Source: Oscillatoria sp. CS-180 (GTDB taxonomy: Bacteria > Cyanobacteriota > Cyanobacteriia > Phormidesmidales > Phormidesmidaceae). From it: a stretch of 59,681 nucleotides of DNA. Each line of letters opens with the position of its first letter. The first letter of the stretch is position 1. Location: contig NZ_JAQMUB010000024.1 in NCBI RefSeq assembly GCF_028330965.1, positions 1-59,681 on the forward strand. Reading direction: 5' to 3'. The translations under genes and the position numbers were made by a program. Of the stretch, positions 27,457 to 37,547 are shown one piece after another. The notes under the pieces are model-generated. The model ran no database searches. It was not told the origin of the DNA and worked only from the letters and a program-made list of their open reading frames with translations.

Positions 27457-29607
27457 TTATGAAGCGGATTGAGCAGTTCCGGTCAAACTATTAACGTTGA
27501 GCACAAAGTCGTTAAAGTCAAAATCGGTTAAGTCCTCAAACTGCCACTCATTTCCTTCACGTTCGACACGGCTCATCCCAACCACACCGTCATCAATCGT
27601 GGCTAGGCTGTCGATATTGCCGTCGATGAGCAAGGCAGGCGCATAGTAAGTTCCCCCTGCTAACACGATAGACTCGTCAATTGTTGTCAGATTATTTACA
27701 AAGAGCTCTGGTCCGTCGACCAAAGCAGAACGAACAGCGTCTTCGTAGCCTTCATCTCCGGGTTTTAGACCTGCGATCGCTCCTTCAGCATCCGTTTCAT
27801 AGAATTTGAGGATGTTGTCAAACGCAGCCTCACGAGACAAAGTGAGTTCGGCTACAACGTCACCGTCAAAGCCCGTCAAGTCAATAATTTCGGCAAATGC
27901 AGGCTCAGTATCCGCGACGACCTCACCTTCGGCGTTAGTCGTCAAAACAATTTCATCGCCATAAACCCGACGTTCCGTATCGACTAACTCGTAGTTTGAG
28001 TCGAGAATGGGGAAGCTGTAGACTGGCGTCAGCGTGATTTGTGCCCCTTCATCGGGCCCATCAAGACGCTCCAAATTGACTTCTAAGTGACCGTAGTGCT
28101 TACCCCCTTCTACGATTTGGAGCACACCCTCTACTTCTGCCCACAACTCAGGTTCACTTTGATCCGCAGTCCACTCGCTAAATTCGTTGTAGTTTAGCAG
28201 TTCCCCCTCTTCATCGGTACGTTGTCCGCGCATGCCATCGCCGGCAACGCCCACATCGTAATAGTGAACGCCAATCCCATCATTATTCTCATCGACAAAG
28301 CTGCGCTCGAACATCTCACTGTGACCAGAGAAGACTGCTGCAACCCCATACTCCTCAAACAGAGGATGGTATTGACGCATCGGCGTTCCTCCCTGTCCCG
28401 AAGAATCCTCATGGTTCATGGGAAGACCATGAGTGCCACTAGAGTAGGCCGCATGGTGCCACTGAGCAAAGATGATTTGTCCATCTTCTCGGGCATCTTC
28501 AAGCTGTTCAATTACCCAATTCCATTGAGGACTACCAGGGTTAAAGTCGGCTAAATCCGTACCGCCTGCTGCTTCGTACTGTTCACGACTGATGTTTTCT
28601 TGTGTATCCGTTCCTGGACCTGTAAATTCTTGGCCGCTGATTTTTGGAGGCTGTCCTTCGCTACCATAATTATCGCGGCTATCATCAGGTTCGCCATTAG
28701 AACTATCTAGGGTCAGGACGGTGATGGGGCCATAATCAATCCGGTAATAATTATCTTGATGTTCCGGTATACCATTCTCAGGAGCATCGAAGTAGACATG
28801 GAACTTCTCACGACCAAACAAAGGTCCAAAACGCCCATCGTCATCCGTCCCGTAGCCACCATTAAGGGCACCAAAGTTTTCCCAGTTGCCTAGAGCAGGT
28901 AGGATGGCGTATTCCGATAGGCCACTATCAAATTCGCCCGCGTTGTGACGGAAGAACTCATCCCAACCAGGTTGATATCCTCCCCCTTGCATCAAATCTC
29001 CAGGCATCACCAAGAAATCAGGTTCGCGGCTGTTGATAATTTCAAGATTTTCGCGATAACCCACATTTTCAGTCAAGGGATAGTTAAGGCGATCGCCTCT
29101 AACACCAATAGTCTCAGCCCAAAGACTCTCTTCCGTAGAAGGGCGGGGCAATGAATCAGGGGCTAGAGCGCCTTGTTGCCAATCGCGACGATTGACTCGA
29201 CCACGGGGCTCAGTTTCACTATCTGAAAATGCAACAAAGCGAATCTCATCCCAGTCTTCAGCACTGGGGGCGGTTGTGAAACTCGCTTCAAAAACGTCAT
29301 CTTCTACAGTAACGGTGTAGGTATAGGTGCTATCAGGTGATAAACCATCCACATCAACCGTGTGCTTATAGTTTTCATTACCTAGCAACCAAGAACCCTG
29401 CTCTAGTCCATCAATGTCTTGATTCAGTTCCGCATTGGTATAGCTGAGAAGCGGCTCGAAGGTTGGGGTTGTTGTGAAAGTAACGGGAGCATCTAATCCT
29501 GGTCCTGTAATAGATACCTCACCAGCAGCATTCGTTTCGCCAAACCAAGTGATGTAGATGCCATCGCTAGACGGTTGCTGCAAATACGGATTAACTCGAA
29601 ATGACAT
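27457..29607 (-). CDS. Secreted-type metallophosphoesterase with atypical motifs and DUF4114-like C-terminus
   Basis: This is a 716-residue protein resembling purple acid phosphatases and related phosphoesterases. A fibronectin-like N-terminal domain (about 1-113) precedes the metallophosphoesterase domain (about 120-480). The C-terminal region (about 590-716) ends in EDLTDFDFNDFVLNVN, a DUF4114-like calcium-type motif found in many exported cyanobacterial proteins. The blocks run in family order, but several ligands differ: DSE (129-131) for DxD/DxH, GDL (203-205), GNWE (240-243) for GNHE, WHH, and GHSE for GHxH. No N-terminal signal is present, so type I or other leaderless export is inferred. 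A role in phosphate scavenging is possible, but the changed catalytic His makes activity uncertain. Confidence 0.78.
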   Translation of the reverse strand: MSFRVNPYLQQPSSDGIYITWFGETNAAGEVSITGPGLDAPVTFTTTPTFEPLLSYTNAELNQDIDGLEQGSWLLGNENYKHTVDVDGLSPDSTYTYTVTVEDDVFEASFTTAPSAEDWDEIRFVAFSDSETEPRGRVNRRDWQQGALAPDSLPRPSTEESLWAETIGVRGDRLNYPLTENVGYRENLEIINSREPDFLVMPGDLMQGGGYQPGWDEFFRHNAGEFDSGLSEYAILPALGNWENFGALNGGYGTDDDGRFGPLFGREKFHVYFDAPENGIPEHQDNYYRIDYGPITVLTLDSSNGEPDDSRDNYGSEGQPPKISGQEFTGPGTDTQENISREQYEAAGGTDLADFNPGSPQWNWVIEQLEDAREDGQIIFAQWHHAAYSSGTHGLPMNHEDSSGQGGTPMRQYHPLFEEYGVAAVFSGHSEMFERSFVDENNDGIGVHYYDVGVAGDGMRGQRTDEEGELLNYNEFSEWTADQSEPELWAEVEGVLQIVEGGKHYGHLEVNLERLDGPDEGAQITLTPVYSFPILDSNYELVDTERRVYGDEIVLTTNAEGEVVADTEPAFAEIIDLTGFDGDVVAELTLSREAAFDNILKFYETDAEGAIAGLKPGDEGYEDAVRSALVDGPELFVNNLTTIDESIVLAGGTYYAPALLIDGNIDSLATIDDGVVGMSRVEREGNEWQFEDLTDFDFNDFVLNVNSLTGTAQSAS

Positions 29608-30543
29608 AATTTGGTAGTGTCCTTTATCGGAATTGAGCTTACTTACAGAGCTTGTGTGAAATTTTTAAAGACCAAAAATCACGTCAAAATGCTTAGAGAG
29701 GGGAATAATTGTCCAACCACCCCGGCTATTAGATAGCAAGGACTTTAACTCTTTTATTAAGGTGGAAAAAGTCAGAGCAAGATAGCGATCAGCTAATTCT
29801 TAGAGACAGAATTAACAGCCTTTATATAAGAAGTATTCTTTGGACAATGATTCTTACCCGTAAAGAATCAATCCCAACCCAATAATTGAACTGTTAATTC
29901 TCTTGGAATATAGCCTTTAGAGAATCACTTTGTGGGAGCCAGAATAGACCTAATCACAGAAGACCAAAAGCATAGGTCTGCTGAATCTATTTCATGAATT
30001 AGCTGAAGTTTTCAATACAGAAGATATCATGTCGACAATATCAAAAAGGTTAAAAGTGGAATAAGGAAAAGTTTAAAAGTCAGATCTGTCATATTTTGAA
30101 GTAATTCAAAGATATTTCAGGAATGAATACAGAAAAAGTATCTTCTGTTGAAAGCGCGAGTGTTGATGTATAGATGTCAGCAAAAAACGGTAATCTCTAC
30201 CGTATGTAGCGATTTATAGCGATCTATTTGGATTTGGAGTCAGGTTTTTCCAAGACAACCTGACTCCAAAAAGCCTTCTTATCCCCAGAATTATCTGAGA
30301 TGGCTATAGGTGGTATGAAGTTGTAGATATCGTGAAGTTCTGATGAAGCTTTGATGTTGAATTCTTGAACTTACAAACAGCTATCAGTTGATGATAATGT
30401 GCGGTGAGTAAGCGCTATTCTGCATTGACTATGCCCCATTGCCTATACTCGAAAGTCTTGCTTCTTATCTGAGAAGAGATAGAGGCAACTTTACTCATGA
30501 CGCCTACGCTTCAAGCTAAAGCTGTCGGGATGTTGCTGCACGA
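29608..30543. other. 936-bp gene-free AT-rich region with a perfect inverted repeat
   Basis: No convincing ORF is seen. The region is visibly richer in A and T than its surroundings. A perfect 13-bp inverted repeat, TTGGAGTCAGGTT/AACCTGACTCCAA (30234-30246 and 30257-30269), has no T-run on either side. Short sequences such as GAATTAACAG and CTGTTAATTC recur upstream of the phosphoesterase gene and may be operator-like. A regulatory region or small RNA locus is possible. Confidence 0.45.
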
Positions 30544-32523
30544 TTAGGGGAAAGCCGATTGCAGCAAAAACTCCTTCATGAAAAGGATATTAGTGTAGAA
30601 CTGGAAATCAATATTCTGCTTCTTCGAGAAGCCGTGCCCCTCGTCACTGGCAACGAGATACCAAACAGGAACGTCTTCATCTTCAAGAATCTCGACGAGC
30701 TGTTCTGCTTCGCTCAAAGGCACACGAGGATCGTTGGCACCGTGAACGACTAGCATAGGTTTCTGTATTTTGTCGGCATGGGTCAGAGGCGAAATATCGA
30801 TCAAGAACTGACGCATCTCTGGGTCTCGCTCATCGCCATACTCAACTCGCCGCAAGTCCCGCCGATAGTCTTCTGTATTCTCCAGAAAGGTCACGAAATT
30901 AGAAATACCGACAACGTTGATTGAGGCGCGAATGCGATCGCTATACTGAGTCGCCACTGCCAGAGACATGTAGCCGCCATAGCTCGCCCCGGTGACTAGG
31001 ACGCGATCGCTATCCAAATCGGGCTGAGCCGCAATCCAATCAAACAGAGCACCAATATCTTTGACGGCATCTTCTCGCTGATAACCGTTGTCCAACTTAA
31101 CAAAAGTCTTGCCGTAGCCTGTGGATCCCCGAACGTTGGGAAAAAGGAGCGCGATTCCTAACTCGTTCAGATAATAGTTGAGGCGACCCAGATAAGCCGG
31201 ACGAAACTGGCTCTCTGGTCCGCCGTGAATGTACATGGCAACTGGACGTTTTCCGGTAAATTTGGCTGGGGGGCGATAGAGAAACCCTGTGATGGTGCGA
31301 CCGTCAAAGCTTTGCCATGAGACTAATTCGGGTTCTGAAAATGTTTCCGTATTCAAGCCTGCCGTTTCGCTTTGGGTCCAGCGTTGAAGTTCGCCACTAT
31401 CGACATTCAAGGAGAAAACGTCTGCGGTAGAACGGGCAGACATCAAGGTGAAGCCGAGTGAATGTCCCTGAGGATGCCACTCTAGACCGCGAATCATACC
31501 GAGGGGCAGTTCCGGCAGGGGCAGGCTTTGCCCCGTTGCCGCGTCCACTAAGTGAAGGACACTAGCACCATTCTCATTCGCGACGAAAGCAATTTGAGTG
31601 CCCTCAGGAGACAGGACAACGGCCTCGATATTCCAAGGAATGTCACCTGACAAAACAGTGAGTTCCCCCGTGGTCAACTCCAGATAACAAAGCTGTAAAA
31701 ACTCCGAATCAAGATCACTCACTACATATAAGCCCTGTCCATCGGGACTAAAAAGAGCCTCTAGATAGGAAACGGCCTCATCGCCATTGAGTTCAGTGAT
31801 GCGAGTGCGATCGCCGGTTTCAGCGTCAAACAACCACACGTAGGTTTCAGTAATGGAAATGTACTGAATGACGGCAATCTGGCTATCGTCAGGTGACCAA
31901 TCCGTGGGAAACCAGCCGCCCCCCTCGACCTCTGCCAGCAAGCGATCGCTCTCCGGCTCACGAGGATTCATGATGTACAAATCAGAATCTTTGCCGTTAC
32001 GGCGATTAGAGGTGTAAATCAAGCGATCACCTGCCGTAGACCAAACTCCACCGCTATTGCGTGAAGAACCATCGGTCAGCAAAGTTACGTCTCCGGTTGC
32101 AAAGTCGTAGCGATATGTTTGGTTGGCCTCCGTTCCCCCAATATCTTTGCTAAAAATGAAATAGTCTCCCTCAGTAGGCTGATAGCTAACGTTTGAAACC
32201 CGTTCTGGAAAGAACGTCAGCTGATAGCGAACGCCTAATGGCTGACTAACCCGATGAACTTGAGATGTATCGCCAAAGCGAGTGGAGATCAGCATTTCCT
32301 GACGAGTAGGATGCCAGCTTTGGAGAGAAGCCGTGCGGAACTGGGTATAGCGATCAACCTGCTCCACCAACGACATTGGGATAGGCGGAATATTCTGAGT
32401 GACGAGATTGTCGCCGGGTGTCAGCATTGGTGAATTAGCTAGCACATTGGACTGGAAAGTGGGCATAGCCGCAAACATCAGGGCAAAGGCCAGAGCTAGG
32501 AACAAAAATTTCGGTTTTAGCAT
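30544..32523 (-). CDS. S9 family prolyl oligopeptidase-like serine peptidase, exported
   Basis: This is a peptidase of the S9 (prolyl oligopeptidase / acylaminoacyl-peptidase) group. The N-terminal half has WD40/Tol-like beta-propeller repeats (SGGVWSTAGDRLIYTSNR, then GGWFPTDWSPDDSQIAVI). The C-terminal alpha/beta-hydrolase domain carries the triad: Ser in GASYGGYM (about residue 512), Asp in HGANDPRVP and His in DEGHGF. I start at the ATG giving MLKPKFLFLALAFALMFAA, which exposes a signal peptide; the longer frame adds 16 unlikely residues. The protein should work in the periplasm or outside the cell, degrading short peptides. Confidence 0.88.
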   Translation of the reverse strand: MLKPKFLFLALAFALMFAAMPTFQSNVLANSPMLTPGDNLVTQNIPPIPMSLVEQVDRYTQFRTASLQSWHPTRQEMLISTRFGDTSQVHRVSQPLGVRYQLTFFPERVSNVSYQPTEGDYFIFSKDIGGTEANQTYRYDFATGDVTLLTDGSSRNSGGVWSTAGDRLIYTSNRRNGKDSDLYIMNPREPESDRLLAEVEGGGWFPTDWSPDDSQIAVIQYISITETYVWLFDAETGDRTRITELNGDEAVSYLEALFSPDGQGLYVVSDLDSEFLQLCYLELTTGELTVLSGDIPWNIEAVVLSPEGTQIAFVANENGASVLHLVDAATGQSLPLPELPLGMIRGLEWHPQGHSLGFTLMSARSTADVFSLNVDSGELQRWTQSETAGLNTETFSEPELVSWQSFDGRTITGFLYRPPAKFTGKRPVAMYIHGGPESQFRPAYLGRLNYYLNELGIALLFPNVRGSTGYGKTFVKLDNGYQREDAVKDIGALFDWIAAQPDLDSDRVLVTGASYGGYMSLAVATQYSDRIRASINVVGISNFVTFLENTEDYRRDLRRVEYGDERDPEMRQFLIDISPLTHADKIQKPMLVVHGANDPRVPLSEAEQLVEILEDEDVPVWYLVASDEGHGFSKKQNIDFQFYTNILFMKEFLLQSAFP

Positions 32524-32615
32524 GACCCGGAATATTGGGTGAATAGTGGTGCGATCGCCATCGTGAGGCAATCAGGCTACAGCGTCAGCCAGCAGGTAAT
32601 TTCAGCGCTGAGAGA

Positions 32616-32716
32616 ATAGCTCTAGCCATCAGGCTTGTGCACCGAATAGTATCCAGGTGCCAAGTTCATAGCCAAATGGTTCACCGTCTTGCCCTAACGA
32701 GCTAGCGACGGCTATA
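32616..32716 (+). repeat. Dispersed ~100-bp intergenic repeat, copy F
   Basis: Both ends are intact: ATAGCTCTAGCCATCAGGC at the left and GAGCTAGCGACGGCTATA at the right, with TTGTGCACCGAATAGTATCC inside. It lies between the S9 peptidase start and the GUN4 3' end; nothing else is recognised in the 380-bp spacer. Confidence 0.85.
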
Positions 32717-32903
32717 CCTTCAATGGCTCATCGTAAACCCAAAATTATGCATTATGTGAAACCAGCAGCCAGAATTTGCCTTTATTGCTCCTCGGCTCCT
32801 TGAGACTTCTAAGAAGATTTCTGAAAATAAAGACACCCGGCTGCGGTACATTACGGTGCGACGATAATACCCTACCAGCGGTAAATGGTTTTCTGGAGAT
32901 CTT

Positions 32904-33632
32904 CTAAGATGTCTGCCAGGCTGGATGATTCATCAAGGCATCCATCACCCGAACGCCGCGCAACTGATTTGTCAGCGGCAGATGCCCTGCAGGTGCTTGC
33001 AGATCCCAGATGAATCCACCGGGATACCGAGTCCAGACATTGCCGTCTTTCCAAGCAATTTTCGGCCATAGCTTTTCCCAGTCTTGCCCAACGCCTAACC
33101 AGATTTCTCGCTGCTTAGAGAAGCCAAACTTACCTTCTGAGTAGATTAACCACAGCTGATCCAAAGTCTGCAAATCGACGTTTGGAAACGTCTTGACCTC
33201 AGTGAAGTAGAGCCATTTGCGCTGAATGGCATTCGTTCCTGCCAGTTCACACATTTTTTGCAGCGTTAGCCGATCCGCCAACTCGAAGTCCTGTTGAATC
33301 AGAGCGGTTTGAAGGTCGGTGTAATCAACCCCACAGGTGTTGGGTAGAGATACTAAGCCTGACTTAAAGTGAGTTTCTAGAAAATTCTGAATGTTAGGGT
33401 CGTCTACTTGATGCAGCAGCTGTAGCGATCGCCCCGCGCTAACGGACGGCACAAGCTGTGTCTTTGCCTCTAGCAAAAAGTCCATCAATACCTGATATCC
33501 CGGAACACCCGCTTCCATGATTTGCGGCAGCAATAAAAGCTGTTTTTGGGGCAAAGCCTCCGAGAGCTGGCGTTTGAGAGACTCCAGCAGTTCTAAGGAT
33601 GACTGTGAATTATGCGCGACAGAACTGCTCAT
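32904..33632 (-). CDS. GUN4-domain protein (tetrapyrrole/Mg-chelatase regulator family)
   Basis: GUN4 binds protoporphyrin IX and Mg-protoporphyrin and stimulates Mg-chelatase in chlorophyll synthesis. This 242-residue protein has an N-terminal helical bundle (about 10-95) followed by the GUN4 core (about 100-225). The core shows VDYTDLQTALIQQDFELAD, VDLQTLDQLWLIYSEGKFGFS, then QREIWLGVG and LQAPAGHLPL. These match the porphyrin-binding fold in order. Cyanobacteria often have several GUN4-domain proteins, and only one is the main chelatase partner. I therefore do not assign the symbol gun4. It stands alone, with an ATG at 33632. Confidence 0.85.
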   Translation of the reverse strand: MSSSVAHNSQSSLELLESLKRQLSEALPQKQLLLLPQIMEAGVPGYQVLMDFLLEAKTQLVPSVSAGRSLQLLHQVDDPNIQNFLETHFKSGLVSLPNTCGVDYTDLQTALIQQDFELADRLTLQKMCELAGTNAIQRKWLYFTEVKTFPNVDLQTLDQLWLIYSEGKFGFSKQREIWLGVGQDWEKLWPKIAWKDGNVWTRYPGGFIWDLQAPAGHLPLTNQLRGVRVMDALMNHPAWQTS

Positions 33633-33893
33633 GTTGATTAATGAAAATCCTCAGACCGACTATTGACTGAAATAAGGGACTCCCAGTAACACAGGAAACT
33701 AAAATCTAAGATTATCAATCCCTGTGTCTGATCCTACAACTCAAATTGTCTGCTATCCAAGCTGGACTTATCAGGATGACAGCAGTTAACCGCTTTTGCC
33801 ATTGGTAAGCTTCATTGACAAAAAGCGTTTATTCTCCACCATTCGAAAAAATAGTAGGCTGCTTAGTTGCTCAATCCAACGAGGAACCGTAGT

Positions 33894-35351
33894 ATGTCTG
33901 ATAGTCTCCAGCGCAGCGCTATGTACGAACGCATCACCCTTCCAACGACCGGAGAAAAGATTACCTTTGAAGCGGGCGAGCCTATCGTTCCTGATATGCC
34001 GATTATCCCCTTTATTCGAGGAGACGGAACTGGAGTCGATATCTGGCCTGCGGCTCAAAACGTTTTTGACGCTGCTGTGGCGGCAGCTTATGGGAGTCAG
34101 CGGCGGATTGTTTGGCTCAAAATATATGCGGGTGATGAAGCCTGCGACCTCTACGGGCAGTATCAGTATCTACCGGAAGATACCCTACAGGCCATTCGCG
34201 ATTTTGGGATTGCCATTAAAGGACCTCTGACGACACCCATCGGCGGCGGCATTCGTTCTCTGAATGTTGCCCTGAGACAAATTAACGATCTTTATGCTTG
34301 TGTTCGTCCTTGTAAGTATTATCAGGGCACACCCTCGCCCCACAAAAGCCCTGAAAAGCTAGATGTCATTGTCTATCGGGAAAACACTGAGGACATCTAT
34401 TTGGGAATTGAATGGAAGCAAGGGGATGAACGAGGCGATCGCCTGATCAAGCTTCTAAACGAAGAGTTTATTCCCGCAACGCCGGAGCATGGGGCTAAAC
34501 AAATTCGCCTCGATTCAGGCATTGGCATCAAGCCCATCAGCAAGTTTGGGACCCAAAGACTTGTCCGTCGTGCCATCAAACATGCCTTACGGTTGCCCAA
34601 AGAGAAGCAGCAGGTGACGTTGGTGCACAAGGGCAACATCATGAAGTACACCGAAGGCGCTTTTCGAGACTGGGGCTACGAGCTAGCGACTTCCTCTGAA
34701 TTCCGTTCAGAATGCGTCACTGAGCGAGAATCTTGGGTGCTTAGCAACAAAGAGGCTAATCCTGATATTTCCATTGAAGACAATGCCCGTAAAGTTGAAC
34801 CAGGGTACGATGCCCTAACGCCTGAAAAGCAGGCGGAAGCCCGTGATGAGGTTGAAGCCATCCTCAATGGAATTTGGGAAACCCACGGCAACGGTCAGTG
34901 GAAAGACAAAGTGATGGTGAACGATCGCATCGCTGACAGCATCTTTCAGCAAATTCAGACTCGTCCCAATGAATATTCCATTTTGGCGACCATGAACTTG
35001 AATGGAGATTACCTGTCTGATGCAGCGGCGGCAGTTGTGGGTGGCCTTGGCATGGGACCAGGCGCTAACATTGGCGACACCTGCGCTATTTTTGAGGCCA
35101 CTCACGGTACAGCCCCTAAACACGCAGGATTAGATCGGATTAATCCTGGTTCTGTTATTCTGTCTGGCGTCATGATGCTGGAATACATGGGCTGGCAGGA
35201 AGCTGCTGATTTAATTAAAAAAGGAATCGGTGCGGCCATCTCCAATCGTGAAGTCACTTACGATTTGGCACGAATGATGGACCCTCCTGTCGAACCGCCC
35301 TTGAAATGTTCTGAGTTTGCTCAAGCAATCATTACTCACTTCGGCGATTAG
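33894..35351 (+). CDS. icd: NADP-dependent isocitrate dehydrogenase
   Basis: The enzyme oxidises isocitrate to 2-oxoglutarate with NADP+, supplying the carbon skeleton for ammonium assimilation in cyanobacteria. Landmarks include [37 protein letters not shown] and [14 protein letters not shown]. The substrate-binding and Asp-containing metal motif [13 protein letters not shown] is also present. I use the ATG at 33894, which has GAGGAA 9-14 nt upstream. An ATG at 33921 (MYERITLP) matches the N-terminus of other bacterial Icd proteins and may be the real start. The remaining length fits the cyanobacterial enzyme. It is monocistronic. Confidence 0.95.
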   Translation: MSDSLQRSAMYERITLPTTGEKITFEAGEPIVPDMPIIPFIRGDGTGVDIWPAAQNVFDAAVAAAYGSQRRIVWLKIYAGDEACDLYGQYQYLPEDTLQAIRDFGIAIKGPLTTPIGGGIRSLNVALRQINDLYACVRPCKYYQGTPSPHKSPEKLDVIVYRENTEDIYLGIEWKQGDERGDRLIKLLNEEFIPATPEHGAKQIRLDSGIGIKPISKFGTQRLVRRAIKHALRLPKEKQQVTLVHKGNIMKYTEGAFRDWGYELATSSEFRSECVTERESWVLSNKEANPDISIEDNARKVEPGYDALTPEKQAEARDEVEAILNGIWETHGNGQWKDKVMVNDRIADSIFQQIQTRPNEYSILATMNLNGDYLSDAAAAVVGGLGMGPGANIGDTCAIFEATHGTAPKHAGLDRINPGSVILSGVMMLEYMGWQEAADLIKKGIGAAISNREVTYDLARMMDPPVEPPLKCSEFAQAIITHFGD

Positions 35352-35483
35352 GTTAGGAAAGTAATCAAAAGCAAGCTGCGATCGCCCATCGAAATTGTGA
35401 ACTTGAAACGCAAATTGATGAATACCTCTTACCATAGCGATCATGGAGCTACTCGTCACGTTTTAAGTTAGCAATGAGGATTC

Positions 35484-36545
35484 ATGAAGCGATTTGTGCG
35501 GTGGTTAGCTGTTCTATCTGGATTAAGCGCTATTGGTTTCGGGGCGATCGCCTGCGTACCCGGTATTCCTAAAAGCTCTAACAGAGTTGATGATGACGCG
35601 CTCGAATTTGAATATATTGATGGCGATGAAAACAGCGATAACTACCTGTTAGAAATTCGCATCAACGGTCCCATTCTAAATACCCCTTCTAACGCTGGTT
35701 TTTTTGGGCTTGATACCAGCGTGACCTATGCCTATCAATTGCAAGAGCTTTTAGAGGAAGTTGCTGAGGACGAGCGCATCAACGGTCTTTTCCTGCGCCT
35801 CTCTACCCCGGGTGGTACTGTCGTGGGTTCCAACGTCGTCTACGAAGCTTTAGTGGATTATAAGGAAGCCACCGAGAACCCAATATATGCCTATGTTGAG
35901 GGCCTTTCAGCGTCTGGTGGGGTATGGGCAATGGTGGCTGCCGATCAAATTCTGGCGGCCCCAGGCAGCATCGTCGGCAGTATTGGTGTCATTGGGCCAA
36001 GCCTCATTTACTTCAACAATCCCATCGCGATTGACGGAGGTATCTTGGGGGGTGGCGTTACGACTCAGGGCGGTATTCAGCAGTTTGTTGTCTCTGCTGG
36101 CAAGGGCAAAGATCTTGGCAATCCTTTTCGCCAACCTACTGAAGAAGAACTTCAAGTGCTACGAGAGAATATCAACAACGAATATGACAACTTCGTGAGT
36201 CATGTGTCTGAAACCCGAGGTATCCCTGAGCAAACAATCCGTGAAGACATGGGAGCCTACATCTTTGGAACTGAGCAAGCAAAGCAGTATCAACTGATTG
36301 ACGACACGATGGGGCGTCCTGAAGCGATCGCAGCTCTCGCAGAGTCCTTAGAACTGGAAGACTATCAACTTGTTGCTGTCGGTTTTGATGCGCCTGGATT
36401 GCTGGAAGTTCTATTGGGACGGACGCCTATCAATCTGACCTATGAACAGCAGGAAGACATCATTCAGCAAGATCTCTGCAATCTCGCGAATTATAGCTTT
36501 TTGGCTTATTACGGAGATGTATTAGCTCTATGTCCACAGCCCTAG
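35484..36545 (+). CDS. SppA-type S49 family signal peptide peptidase
   Basis: This is an S49 serine protease of the signal-peptide-peptidase A group (short form, 353 residues). A hydrophobic N-terminus ends near GAIAC, which resembles a lipobox loosely. The domain reads GLFLRLSTPGGTVVGSNVVY, then YVEGLSASGGVWAMVAADQI with the nucleophilic Ser, and GSIGVIGPS. A Lys in AGKGKDLGNPFR is the expected dyad partner. It should act at the cytoplasmic or thylakoid membrane on cleaved signal peptides or membrane proteins. The start has GAGG nearby (MKRFVRWLAVLSG). It follows icd by 132 bp but probably has its own promoter. Confidence 0.87.
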   Translation: MKRFVRWLAVLSGLSAIGFGAIACVPGIPKSSNRVDDDALEFEYIDGDENSDNYLLEIRINGPILNTPSNAGFFGLDTSVTYAYQLQELLEEVAEDERINGLFLRLSTPGGTVVGSNVVYEALVDYKEATENPIYAYVEGLSASGGVWAMVAADQILAAPGSIVGSIGVIGPSLIYFNNPIAIDGGILGGGVTTQGGIQQFVVSAGKGKDLGNPFRQPTEEELQVLRENINNEYDNFVSHVSETRGIPEQTIREDMGAYIFGTEQAKQYQLIDDTMGRPEAIAALAESLELEDYQLVAVGFDAPGLLEVLLGRTPINLTYEQQEDIIQQDLCNLANYSFLAYYGDVLALCPQP

Positions 36546-36735
36546 TTGCTGTCGCTAAACAAACACATCCCATCCCCTGACATCTTGCATTTAGCACAAT
36601 GTCCTGCAACTGTCCCCCTAAAGCCTTCTGGTCAGGGAATTTCAGCTTCAGAACCTCCAAATTTCTAGGGCAAGGGGCATCAACGCAATTACCCTAAGCT
36701 CAACTGCAAAATCTAGATCTATTCGTTTCTCCCAC

Positions 36736-36784
36736 AAAAGGCCAAGGTTTGCTAATCCTACGCAGAAGCAAATCTTGGCCTTTT
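36736..36784 (+). terminator. Probable terminator downstream of the SppA gene
   Basis: AAAAGGCCAAGGTTTGC pairs with GCAAATCTTGGCCTTTT around a 15-nt loop, with one mismatch. The arm ends in a short T-run. It lies 191 bp past the stop codon. It could also work on the other strand. Confidence 0.6.
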
Positions 36785-36795
36785 GGCTTCACGAC

Positions 36796-36886
36796 ATAGC
36801 CGTCGTCAGTTCCGCTGAAACCAGACAGCAAGCCATCTGGCGATGCGCTAAGCACTCGGATGCTATTGAGTGCACTAATCAAGCTT
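36796..36886 (-). repeat. Dispersed ~100-bp intergenic repeat, copy G
   Basis: This reversed copy begins ATAGCCGTCGTCAGTTCCGC and ends with GCTATTGAGTGCACTAATC. It lies immediately after the probable SppA terminator. Confidence 0.78.
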
Positions 36887-36960
36887 GAATTGTTGGTTGG
36901 GTGCCGTTAGAAAACCTAACCTATCCTTTGTCAGTGTCGGTTTACTCTGCAAGACGGCGA

Positions 36961-37002
36961 AGCCTACACTGTGAAGCCTACACTGTGAAACCTACACTGT
37001 GC
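36961..37002. repeat. Three tandem 14-bp repeats
   Basis: The unit AAGCCTACACTGTG occurs three times in tandem (36961-36974, 36975-36988, 36989-37002); the third differs by one base (AAACC...). It lies in the spacer between the SppA gene and sigF, about 550 bp before the sigF start. It could be a protein-binding array or a slippage product. Confidence 0.85.
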
Positions 37003-37547
37003 TCCACGCCAACCTACAAAGACACCCAGTTTAAACGTTGACAAAGCATTAGATCACTAAAGCTATAAGTTCGCTTCATAGGAACTTTGTACGTCTTATT
37101 TTGTTGATAGATATGTAAAGACAATCAAGTTTTGTGGGAAAACTTTATAAAGAGCGTTGTTTTTCAAAAATTGTTTTCATATTGTCAAACTGATAGTTGC
37201 AGATAAAATGTCAACGCTAGGGATGGGATCTTATGTACATTTTATTTCTATGCCCATTTAGTTGAAGAATTTGTAATTTAAGACTGATTTTTTCCGGAAA
37301 ACTTTGCTTCTGTGTCCAGGTTTGGGCATATTTACAGGGAATTTTCGGTACTACTGACAATGGCTGAAAGCCTTTCATATCAGGCTTGAACAAATCAAAT
37401 TTGAAATGTATTCCGAATATATACGGAGACTTTTTTCAGGTCCTACTGAGAGTCCCGTATAACAACGATGGTTGTGAGAAGAATTGACATCGAAAATAAA
37501 GCCAGTTTCCTAAACCTGTCACTTTAAAACGCAAGGAAATCCCATCA
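37003..37547. other. Long upstream region of sigF
   Basis: About 545 bp without an ORF, AT-rich and with several small inverted repeats. Examples are AAGCCT/AGGCTT around 37369-37387 and CCG...CGG followed by six T near 37412-37436. The second resembles a weak terminator or attenuator ahead of sigF. A long regulatory leader or a small RNA is possible. No promoter element can be assigned with confidence. Confidence 0.4.

Noticed and set aside
36460-36882. Two short minus-strand frames after the SppA gene
   Set aside because: They cover a terminator hairpin and a repeat-family copy, and neither has a protein-like composition or a ribosome site.
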